A stretch of 16,229 bases of DNA from CAYLZO01 sp964387775 (lineage in GTDB: Bacteria > Chloroflexota > Anaerolineae > JAAYZQ01): assembly GCA_964387775.1 (NCBI GenBank), contig CAYLZO010000114.1:1-16229 (forward strand). The letters run 5' to 3'. The translations under genes were made by a program, and so were the position numbers. Below the pieces are notes generated by a model that was not told where the DNA came from, did no database searches, and saw only the letters and a program-made list of their open reading frames with translations. Below are positions 7,158 to 13,639 of the stretch, piece by piece. Numbering within the stretch: position 1 is the first letter of the stretch; the number at the start of each line of letters is the position of its first letter.

Positions 7158-7371
7158 TTCGCATAGTCAATTCATTGGAGTAAAGCAAAACCAAGGCGAT
7201 GTGGGCAGAAAGAGGGCAGGGGGAGATTCAAGGCGTTGAGGAAAGTGACGAATTTGACACAATTGGCTGTTGCATGGGTGTGGGCGCCCAGGCCCGGATT
7301 TCGCATAGTCAATTGGCTAGAGAATGCCATCCGCCTATGAATTGCAATTAGGTTGAATTAGACTATGCGAA
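7158..7371. repeat. Gap element: TTCGCATAGTC motif, two direct copies and one inverted copy overlapping the next start codon
   Basis: TTCGCATAGTCAATTCA lies at 7158-7174 and TTCGCATAGTCAATTGG at 7300-7316. The inverted form TGAATTAGACTATGCGAA lies at 7354-7371. The outer pair match as ~17-bp terminal inverted repeats with one extra base. CAATTGGCT also occurs twice (7260-7268 and 7310-7318). The ATG of the next gene (7365-7367) lies inside the inverted copy. Nothing else was seen in the 7147-7364 gap apart from a weak TTGCTTT/AAAGCAA hairpin (7152-7188) and an isolated TTGACA (7254-7259) without a convincing -10 box. Confidence 0.65.
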
Positions 7372-8960
7372 GGGTGTTTTGGCACAAGGTTTGGCCTGGT
7401 TTGCTTTTGGCTCTACTCCTGCTGTTGGCCTTTGGCCTGCGGGTGTGGGGTAGTGGCTTTGGCTTGCCGGACTATGCCCGGTATCATCCCGACGAACACG
7501 CGCTCGTCGAACGCGCAGCCAAGATCCTGTCGACCGGCGATTGGAACCTGCACCGCTTCAACTATCCACCCTTCTACGCCTATCTCCAGGCAGGGGGCTA
7601 CGCGACTTACTTTTTGTGGGGCGCGGCGCAGGGCCGCTGGAATCAGATCGCGCCTTTCACCTTGCCCCAATATTATCACGTCGGCCGGCTGATGACGGCT
7701 TTTTTTGGCACACTCACAGTGGGCGCCCTCTACCTGGCAGGACGACAACTCCGGAGCCGCCGAGCCGGCTTGCTGGCTGCGGCCCTGCTCGGCGGTTGTT
7801 ATCTGCACGTGATCCACTCCCACTATGCCACCTTTGACGTGATGGTTGGCTTTCTCGTCCTGCTGAGCTACCTCTTTAGCGAGTTGATCCGTGCCCGGGG
7901 CGATACCCGCTGGTATTTCCTGGCCGGGCTCTTTGCCGGGCTGGCCGGGGCGACCAAGTATAACGGGGCCGTCGTCGTAGTCACGCCCCTCTTGGCCCAC
8001 GTGCTGATTACCAACTGGAGCGAATGGGGCTGGCTCAACGGCCGCTTTTTCGTCGGCCTGGGAGGGTTCCTGCTTGGCTTTTGGGGCGGCAACCCCTTCG
8101 CCCTGGCCAGCCTGCCCGAGTTTCTCAACGGACTGGCCACCGTTCTGCACCACTATGGCACCGAGCAGCCGGGCTTTGAAGGCACCGGGAACTGGCGCTG
8201 GTACCTCCGCGTTTTTCTCACCTCGGCCGACGCGCCCTGGTTCGTGGCCGGAACGGCGGGGCTAATCGGCCTTGCCTGGCGTAACTGGAAGAAGGGCTTG
8301 CTACTCCTTTCTTTTCCAATCCTCTACTACCTTATGGTTTCACGCTTCACCGTGCGCTTTGAGCGAAACATGGTCCCGCTCCTGCCTTTCCTGGCCCTGG
8401 GCGGCGGCTGGCTGCTGGACGTGATAACTCGCAAGTTGCAAGTTACAAGTTACAAGTTACAAGTTGCTTCTCGCCCCTTGCCTCTTGCTTCCTGCTTCCT
8501 GCTTCTTGCTTCCTGCTTCCTGCTTCCTGTTTCTTTGACAGCCAGCATTCTACTTGACGTCCATCTCAGCCGGACCGATCACCGGGAGATCGCCGGGGAG
8601 TGGGTCATGGACAACGTCGAGTGGGGGAGCAAGATTGCCATCGAGCATTATTCGATCCCCTTCGACCACACAGAATACTGGGTCCAGGACGTGATGCGCA
8701 TCAGTGACCACGACCTGGATTGGTATCAAGCGCAAAACTTTGATATACTAATCACCAGCGACGGGGTGTGGGAAGTATTACGCCGCCGGCCCGAGACCTA
8801 TGCCGAAAAGGTACAAGTCTACGAAGAGCTGACGCGCAACAGCGCGCTACTGGCCGAGTTTGTGCCCGATCCGCCGGCCCTCGTTGTGGCTGGCTATCCC
8901 ACAGTGGCTATCTATCACTTTGCCCCCGTGCGCATCTATCGCGTGCCGAAAAGTGAGTGA
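7365..8960 (+). CDS. GT39/PMT-type polytopic glycosyltransferase
   Basis: This 531-residue membrane protein has an N-terminal helix (~11-28) followed by the acidic motif YHPDE (40-44), as in lipid-phosphosugar-dependent GT-C transferases. HSHYATFDV (151-159) and GLAGATKYNG (192-201) are typical of the Chloroflexota and archaeal members. About ten helices are followed by an extracytoplasmic C-terminal domain (~400-531). The inferred role is sugar transfer from a polyprenyl-phosphate donor to a surface protein or lipid. A 105-bp tract of fifteen 7-bp repeats is inserted in frame at residues 356-391, just before the C-terminal domain. The ATG at 7365 lies in an inverted repeat and has only a weak ribosome binding site. 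The stop is 4 nt from the next start, so this gene may be co-transcribed with the ATPase cluster. Confidence 0.82.
   Translation: MRRVFWHKVWPGLLLALLLLLAFGLRVWGSGFGLPDYARYHPDEHALVERAAKILSTGDWNLHRFNYPPFYAYLQAGGYATYFLWGAAQGRWNQIAPFTLPQYYHVGRLMTAFFGTLTVGALYLAGRQLRSRRAGLLAAALLGGCYLHVIHSHYATFDVMVGFLVLLSYLFSELIRARGDTRWYFLAGLFAGLAGATKYNGAVVVVTPLLAHVLITNWSEWGWLNGRFFVGLGGFLLGFWGGNPFALASLPEFLNGLATVLHHYGTEQPGFEGTGNWRWYLRVFLTSADAPWFVAGTAGLIGLAWRNWKKGLLLLSFPILYYLMVSRFTVRFERNMVPLLPFLALGGGWLLDVITRKLQVTSYKLQVASRPLPLASCFLLLASCFLLPVSLTASILLDVHLSRTDHREIAGEWVMDNVEWGSKIAIEHYSIPFDHTEYWVQDVMRISDHDLDWYQAQNFDILITSDGVWEVLRRRPETYAEKVQVYEELTRNSALLAEFVPDPPALVVAGYPTVAIYHFAPVRIYRVPKSE
8431..8535 (+). repeat. Fifteen-unit 7-bp tandem repeat inside the GT39 gene
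   Basis: The units in order are GCAAGTT twice, ACAAGTT three times, GCTTCTC, GCCCCTT, GCCTCTT, GCTTCCT twice, GCTTCTT, GCTTCCT three times and GTTTCTT. The total is 105 bp, exactly 35 codons, so the frame is unchanged across the tract. It has a purine-rich block and then a pyrimidine-rich block. The peptide has period-7 repeats based on TSYKLQV and then ASCFLLP. Confidence 0.92.
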
Positions 8961-8964
8961 GCCG

Positions 8965-10152
8965 ATGTCCGAATCAAAATCGATGCTCTTGGATCTCTTG
9001 GAACAGCGATCGGCCGCCGCCATCTTGAAGGGCACTGCTGCCCCCGATCTCTTGAGCGGCGACGTCGTCCACTTTCCCTTCCTGGCCCTCGTCGGCCAGA
9101 TGGAGATGAAGACGGCCCTGCTCCTGACGGTCATCAATCCGGCGGTAGGGGGGGTGCTGCTCATCGGCCCCCGGGGCACGGGCAAAACGACGGCCGTCCG
9201 GGGTTTAGTGGACCTCATGCCATCGGTGCAGCGCAGCCTCTGCCCCTATGGCTGCGACGAGGAGGCCGCCGAGACGTGGGGCATGGACGCGATCTGCTCG
9301 GACTGCGCGGCCAAGCTGGCCCGGGGCGAAAAGCTGGCCGGTCTCGACCGCATGCGCCTCATCGAGCTGCCGCTCAACGCCCGCCTGGAGGACGTCATCG
9401 GCGGGATCAACGAGCGGATCGCTATCGAACAGCAGCGCGTCCGGCTGGAACGCGGCATCCTGACCTACGCCCATCGCAACCTGCTCTACATCGACGAGGT
9501 AAACCTTTTAGATGACATAATCGTAGACGCGATCCTCGACGCGGCGGCCCAGGGTAGGATGGTGGTCCGTAGAGGCCCCCTGAGCGCCATCTACCCCTCA
9601 GAACTCATCCTGGTCGGCTCGATGAATCCCGAGGAGGGCGAGCTGCGCCCCCAGATCCAGGACCGCTTTGGGCTGCGCGTCGTGGTGGACGGCCTGTCCG
9701 AACCCGAGGCGCGGATGGAGGTCTATCGTCGCGTGCGGGCCTTTCGCGAGCATCCCCACCGCCTGCTGGCGCTGCTGGCCGAGGACACGGCTGCCTTTGG
9801 CGAGGAAATTGCGCGTGCCCGCGAGATGCTGCCCGAGGTCGAGTTGACCCCGGCCGCCGAGGCGCTGGCGATCCGCCTGATCCAGGAGCTGGACATTTCC
9901 AGCCACCGCGCCGAGATCGTGACGCTGGAGGCTGCCCGGGCCCACGCCGCCGCGGACCAGCGCCGGGAAGCGACGGCGGCTGACGTCGCCGCTGTGGCCC
10001 CCATGGCCTTGCGCCAGCGTCGCAGCGAGTTCATGGAACACTATTTTGAGGCGGCCCGGGCCGAGGAGCGGGAAATCGGGACGGCCGTCCAAGAGCTTCA
10101 AGAGAAAGGAGGCCATCGTGACAGAAGAATGGCAGACCCCTCGCCAGATTGA
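8965..10152 (+). CDS. Magnesium-chelatase subunit I (ChlI/BchI)-like AAA+ ATPase
   Basis: From ATG 8965 this is a 395-residue AAA+ protein of the chelatase I/MoxR clade. Walker A is GPRGTGKT (68-75) and Walker B is LLYIDE (173-178). The PS1/sensor-1 region is GSMNPEE (N221), the arginine finger lies in QDRF (R234) and sensor 2 is SHRAEI (R315). A four-cysteine insert (C93, C97, C111, C114) follows the first helix, as in many BchI proteins. In chlorophyll pathways subunit I works with D and H to insert Mg into protoporphyrin. Neither partner is visible here, so a stand-alone chaperone-like ATPase role is equally possible. The start is 4 nt after the GT39 stop; GTG at 8953 would overlap it. The last ~35 nt overlap the next gene. 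A short AT-richer codon patch spans Walker B (9499-9530). Confidence 0.87.
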   Translation: MSESKSMLLDLLEQRSAAAILKGTAAPDLLSGDVVHFPFLALVGQMEMKTALLLTVINPAVGGVLLIGPRGTGKTTAVRGLVDLMPSVQRSLCPYGCDEEAAETWGMDAICSDCAAKLARGEKLAGLDRMRLIELPLNARLEDVIGGINERIAIEQQRVRLERGILTYAHRNLLYIDEVNLLDDIIVDAILDAAAQGRMVVRRGPLSAIYPSELILVGSMNPEEGELRPQIQDRFGLRVVVDGLSEPEARMEVYRRVRAFREHPHRLLALLAEDTAAFGEEIARAREMLPEVELTPAAEALAIRLIQELDISSHRAEIVTLEAARAHAAADQRREATAADVAAVAPMALRQRRSEFMEHYFEAARAEEREIGTAVQELQEKGGHRDRRMADPSPD

Positions 10153-10354
10153 GGAGATGGTCGTAGAAGAACCGAAAGACACCCTGCACGTGCACGTCGA
10201 GCTATTGGACCAAACGCGGCGACGGATCGAGGCCGCGCTCGACGAAAAGCGCGACGCCGAGGCATGGAACCTCTTTGACAGAGCCTGGCCCACCGGTCGT
10301 GTCGTCTGCGGACCAACTGTCCACCCAGGGGGCCGCAGCACCCGGAAAGGATGA
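10118..10354 (+). CDS. Small hypothetical protein (78 aa)
   Basis: I do not recognise this protein. It starts with GTG at 10118, 5 nt after a strong AAAGGAGG (10105-10112), and overlaps the ATPase gene by 35 nt, so translational coupling is likely. Residues 1-58 are acidic and helical-looking (QIEEMVVEEPKDTLHVHVELLDQ, then an RRRIEAALDEK-type amphipathic stretch). There is no signal peptide and no membrane helix. The last ~20 residues (Arg/Gly-rich) look less natural. In another frame the region ~10277-10361 stays open and stops at 10359-10361, which would overlap the next start as TTGA. A frameshift is therefore possible. It may be a partner or adaptor of the upstream ATPase, judged only by position. 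Confidence 0.55.
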   Translation: MTEEWQTPRQIEEMVVEEPKDTLHVHVELLDQTRRRIEAALDEKRDAEAWNLFDRAWPTGRVVCGPTVHPGGRSTRKG

Positions 10355-10357
10355 GGC

Positions 10358-11074
10358 TTGACCGGCACAGGCGAATTGGGACGGATCGACCGCACCGCCT
10401 GGGTCCGCCGCCGGCTGGTGCCCGTGCGCCTGCTCCTGCCGCTGGGCTGGCTGCTGGCAGCCAGCGGCTACCTCAGCCCGTGGATCGCCCACCCGACGGC
10501 AGCGCTCACCCTGACCGGCGTGGACATGGCCGAGTTTGTCAAGTTCCTGCCTGGCGTCCTCAACGCAGCCGGGGATGAACTGCCCGTCGTCCGCCAGCTC
10601 TTTTACCTGCCGCCGGTCGCCATCGTGGTCGCGGTGGCCCTGCTCATCGGCTCACGGCACCTGGCCTTTCCGTGGCTGTTGCGCCTGCCGACACTGCTAC
10701 TGGCCCTGTGGATGAGCCTGCAATTGTTGCCGCCAGCTTGGTCACCGGCCAGCCTGATGGCAGCCGAGTTTCGCCTCCAAACCCTCGCGCTGCTCGCTTG
10801 TTGGCTCCCGTTGGCCGGATTTTGGCTCCTGGGCCGGCTGTCACCCTGGTTGACTGGGGCACTGACCACGATCCTGGCCGTCGTGGCGGGGGTTGGCGCC
10901 TCCTGGCAGTTCCTCTTGGTAAAACCGGCCATCGACCAGGGCTACGGCACACCACCGGCCATCGGCTGGGGGTTTTTCGTCTGTCTCGGGGGGCTGGGTC
11001 TCGTGGGGCTGGCAGCCCTAATCCTGGTGCTGAGAGCCCAGACCCAGAGTTCGGGAATTTGGACACGCACCTGA
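10358..11074 (+). CDS. Hypothetical six-helix membrane protein
   Basis: This 238-residue protein is not assigned to a family. Predicted membrane segments are ~22-43, 82-99, 104-126, 139-157, 162-183 and 201-226, after a short positively charged N-tail. A loop after helix 1 reads SPWIAHPTAALTLTGVDMAE (41-60), amphipathic and probably outside. The start is TTG at 10358, supported by GGAAAGGATGAGG just upstream and the 3-nt gap from the previous stop. Codon use matches its neighbours. It sits between the ATPase and the YdjM-like gene. An 80-nt gap follows, in which a 21-codon CTG-initiated frame (11071-11136) is open but unconvincing. Confidence 0.7.
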   Translation: MTGTGELGRIDRTAWVRRRLVPVRLLLPLGWLLAASGYLSPWIAHPTAALTLTGVDMAEFVKFLPGVLNAAGDELPVVRQLFYLPPVAIVVAVALLIGSRHLAFPWLLRLPTLLLALWMSLQLLPPAWSPASLMAAEFRLQTLALLACWLPLAGFWLLGRLSPWLTGALTTILAVVAGVGASWQFLLVKPAIDQGYGTPPAIGWGFFVCLGGLGLVGLAALILVLRAQTQSSGIWTRT

Positions 11075-11154
11075 ACCGCCGAGCGTGGCTCGTGCCGGTG
11101 GCCGGCGTGGTCCTCGTAGATCTGATGGACAGATAGGGCAGAGGGCTAGAGGCT

Positions 11155-12615
11155 GTGTCACTTTGGGTTGCAGTGAGCTTGCTCCTTTACAGTGTAGCGG
11201 TCACGTTTGTGACGCGCTGGCTGGCGATCAGGCTGTTGCCACGAGAAAAGTCCGATCTCTGGCGCCTGAGCACGCTCCTGGCCGATCTCTTGTGGCTCTC
11301 ACTCCTCCTTGCCGGGGGCATCCTGGCCCGGCGGTACGCGGAGCGCCTGCCAAGCACTCCCTTGGCCCTGACACTCTTTGCCCTCCTGGGGTTCCTGCTC
11401 TCGGCCATCCGTGCATTGCTCTATCAACGCAGACAACACGGACCAGCGGCCCGCCGGCTGGACCTGAGTCGTTGGCACCTAACCATCCGTCGAGACCTGG
11501 TCCATCTCTTGGTTCCGATCATCCTCTATCTTTTGCTCCTCCTGCTTCTGGACCGCCATCTCGAGTTCGGTTACCTCCTCCCCCTGGCCCTTGGTGCCCT
11601 GCTGCCCGGCCTGGACGACCCGGAGTCCCTGCTCGGGCGGTTGCTGCCTTTCCTTTCCCGTCGGCTCCGGGCCCGCCTGGAACGGTGCGGGGAGTGGCAC
11701 AGTCTGGGCGCCAACCTTCTCGTGGCGCTCGTTAGTGCTCCCGTCGCAGCACTCGTCGACCTGCACGCCTGGGCCTTGATCCCTTTGGCCTTCCTGTCCC
11801 ACCTGGAATTGGACCTGCTCGATCCTCGGGGCATCATGCTCTTTTGGCCCCTGAGGCGCACGCGCTACCGCATCCTCGACGGGCCGCTGGACTCGTCGGC
11901 AGGCAAGCCCACGTGGCAGATCGTACTGGCGCTGGGCCTGCTCGCCGCCGTGTTGCTCGTCGCCGTGGACGTCGGCCCGCCGCTGCCTGCTCCCGTGGCC
12001 GCGCCCTCCTTCGAAGAGACGCTGGACCGCTACTACGCGCTGCGCGGCCGGAACCTGGTCTTTGCCGACGTCGATGGCTCGTGGCAGGCGACGGGCCGCC
12101 GCGTCCGGGCTCGTTTTGAGGTCTTGAATGCCGCCGGCCGGTCGTTCGTCCTCCTCGACAACTACACCCGACGCGTATTCACCGCCGGGCAGGAAGCCAC
12201 CGACGACCTCTATCTAGATCGCATCAGCCTGGCACCGGGCTTGGCGATCCAGGTCAAACCCGTGGAGATTGCCCTGCGGGATGCGTATTTGGCCGAAGCG
12301 CTGCCGGTTCTCTACCAGATGCAGCGTGAGCCCGGCTTGCAGCACATCTATGTCTCGGGCGACGTCGTCGTCCCGCCGGGCCAGGACCGGCTTGATCCCG
12401 ACTATGCGCAGACCTCTCTGCGACACGTTCAAAGGGTGGAAAATGGGCATTTCAGCCTGCGATACCTGTCCGCCGCTGATTTTGTCGAACTGGGAGACGT
12501 CCTGGTCGAGCAAGCGGACCTGGTCATCGTGGCAACCTACGCCGAATCGGCCGCCGGGCCTACCGCCACCCCTTTGCCGTCTCTTCCACCAACGCCGGCT
12601 GAAGGAGGGCCTTGA
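11155..12615 (+). CDS. YdjM-family (metal-dependent hydrolase-like) membrane protein with long C-terminal extension
   Basis: The protein has 486 residues. Helices lie at ~3-20, 38-58 and 70-90. A YdjM-like core follows, with GALLPGLDDPESLLGR (147-162), GEWHSLGANLL (179-189) and FLSHLELDLLDPRGIMLFWP (213-232). Candidate metal ligands are D154/D155, H182, H216 and D220. The family HRGxTHS motif appears as RCGEWHS, so its first His is missing. A final helix (~254-272) leads to a ~210-residue extracytoplasmic-looking domain (275-486) with many alternating hydrophobic strands and a Pro/Thr-rich tail. Family members are usually around 200 residues, so the extension is unusual. The substrate is unknown; relatives are LexA-regulated in E. 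coli. The start is GTG 11155 with GAGG at 11149-11152. The stop shares bases with the next ATG. Confidence 0.75.
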   Translation: MSLWVAVSLLLYSVAVTFVTRWLAIRLLPREKSDLWRLSTLLADLLWLSLLLAGGILARRYAERLPSTPLALTLFALLGFLLSAIRALLYQRRQHGPAARRLDLSRWHLTIRRDLVHLLVPIILYLLLLLLLDRHLEFGYLLPLALGALLPGLDDPESLLGRLLPFLSRRLRARLERCGEWHSLGANLLVALVSAPVAALVDLHAWALIPLAFLSHLELDLLDPRGIMLFWPLRRTRYRILDGPLDSSAGKPTWQIVLALGLLAAVLLVAVDVGPPLPAPVAAPSFEETLDRYYALRGRNLVFADVDGSWQATGRRVRARFEVLNAAGRSFVLLDNYTRRVFTAGQEATDDLYLDRISLAPGLAIQVKPVEIALRDAYLAEALPVLYQMQREPGLQHIYVSGDVVVPPGQDRLDPDYAQTSLRHVQRVENGHFSLRYLSAADFVELGDVLVEQADLVIVATYAESAAGPTATPLPSLPPTPAEGGP

Positions 12616-13541
12616 TGAGGCAGCGCGGCACACCGGCGCTCTACCGGCTCTTTGTCCTGCTGGTTGGACTGACCCTCTTCTTCGGCGCCGTGCCGATTGT
12701 GGCCAGTGACCTCTTTCGCCAGCCCTATTCGCCGGCCTGGGACGTCATTCACCGGGTGATGGCCCGCTTCCAGTTCACCTACAATCCGACCGGGGGCGGG
12801 GCGCCCCCCCAGTGGCCCTATTGGCGCGATCCGGCCGGTGCGTTCATCTACTACCGGGACGTCACTCTCACAACGGCGGATGGGCTGGACCTGGCAGCCT
12901 GGTACGTTCCGGCCCTGCAAGCCGAGGCGTCGAGTGTCCTGCTCTGCCACGGCCTGCTCGATTCCAAGTGGACGATACTGCGCCTGGTGCCCTGGCTCCA
13001 CGAGGCGGGCTACAACGTCCTGCTCTTTGATTTTCGAGGCCACGGCCGCAGCGACGAGCGGCCCACGACCATCGGGCCGGAGGAGGTTTTGGACGTCCAG
13101 GCGGCCCTCGATTACCTGGAGGCCGAGGGCGTGGGCGAGCGGGTAGGGGGCCTGGGCATGAGCCTGGGCGCGGCGGCATTGGTCAACACAGCGTTACACG
13201 ACGATCGCCTCGACGCCCTGATCCTCGACAGCCTCTTTGCCGACTGGGGCGACACCGATTTTGCCGAGGGCTACCGCCTGTCACCGGACTGGCTGGTGCC
13301 CGGCGTGCCCAGCCCCGAGGAACTGCTACCCCACGTTCACGCGCCGGTGCTGATTATTCACGGCACAGCCGACATCCTGACCGGCGAGAGCCACGCCCAG
13401 CGCCTCTACGAAGCAGCCAACGAGCCGAAAGAGCTCTGGATCAACGATTCGGGGCACGCCTGGTCGGCCTGGACGTATCCGGAGCAGTACCAGGCGCGGG
13501 TTTTGGGATTTCTGGCGGGGGCTCTGGACGAATCGGAATAA
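12615..13541 (+). CDS. Membrane-anchored alpha/beta hydrolase (serine hydrolase)
   Basis: This 308-residue protein has an N-terminal hydrophobic anchor (~10-30) and then an alpha/beta hydrolase fold on the outer side. The oxyanion strand LLCHG is at 109-113, FDFRGHGRSD at 138-147 and the nucleophile elbow GMSLG at 181-185 (S183). The acid is probably D253 (HGTAD) and the histidine H281 (DSGHAW). It resembles the BAAT/prolyl-oligopeptidase-like 'hydrolase of unknown function' group (YqkD/FrsA style), so it is an esterase, lipase or peptidase of unknown substrate. GGAGGG (12604-12609) precedes ATG 12615. The ATG overlaps the upstream TGA, so the pair is translationally coupled. It is the last gene of the ATPase-containing cluster; the recombinase downstream has its own promoter. 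Confidence 0.83.
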   Translation: MRQRGTPALYRLFVLLVGLTLFFGAVPIVASDLFRQPYSPAWDVIHRVMARFQFTYNPTGGGAPPQWPYWRDPAGAFIYYRDVTLTTADGLDLAAWYVPALQAEASSVLLCHGLLDSKWTILRLVPWLHEAGYNVLLFDFRGHGRSDERPTTIGPEEVLDVQAALDYLEAEGVGERVGGLGMSLGAAALVNTALHDDRLDALILDSLFADWGDTDFAEGYRLSPDWLVPGVPSPEELLPHVHAPVLIIHGTADILTGESHAQRLYEAANEPKELWINDSGHAWSAWTYPEQYQARVLGFLAGALDESE

Positions 13542-13559
13542 GGGAGGAAAGGTGGCGAG

Positions 13560-13588
13560 TTGACATCCCTGCCCTATCGTGATATACT
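13560..13588 (+). promoter_or_regulatory. Near-consensus sigma70-type promoter for the recombinase gene
   Basis: The -35 box is TTGACA (13560-13565), followed by a 17-nt spacer and the -10 box TATACT (13583-13588). The predicted transcription start is around 13595, about 45 nt before the ATG. The region is clearly AT-richer than the neighbouring genes. Confidence 0.85.
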
Positions 13589-13590
13589 TG

Positions 13591-13620
13591 TTTTGAACTT
13601 AATGTATATTAAGTCTAAAA
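13591..13620. promoter_or_regulatory. Palindrome over the predicted transcription start (candidate operator)
   Basis: ACTTAA (13597-13602) and TTAAGT (13609-13614) flank TGTATA. The arms extend to TTTTGAACTTAA and its partner TTAAGTCTAAAA with 10 of 12 positions matching. It sits directly after the -10 box, where a repressor would block transcription. The protein that binds it cannot be named. Confidence 0.5.
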
Positions 13621-13639
13621 CCTATCTGGGAGGAACCAA

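Noticed and set aside
7254..7282. TTGACA in the 7147-7364 gap as a promoter for the GT39 gene
   Set aside because: No -10-like hexamer at 16-18 nt; the sequence there is GGGTGT or similar.
8431..8535. CRISPR-like or microsatellite array
   Set aside because: The 7-bp unit without spacers is a heptamer tandem, not a CRISPR array, and it is kept in frame within a gene.
8860..8964. Earlier start for the ChlI-like ATPase at ATG 8860
   Set aside because: The extra 35 residues are a shadow of the GT39 C-terminus. ATG 8965, 4 nt after the GT39 stop, fits family length and operon spacing.
11071..11136. 21-codon CTG-initiated frame in the gap before the YdjM-like gene
   Set aside because: It needs a CTG start with no ribosome binding site. 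The sequence is hydrophobic, but too short to support.
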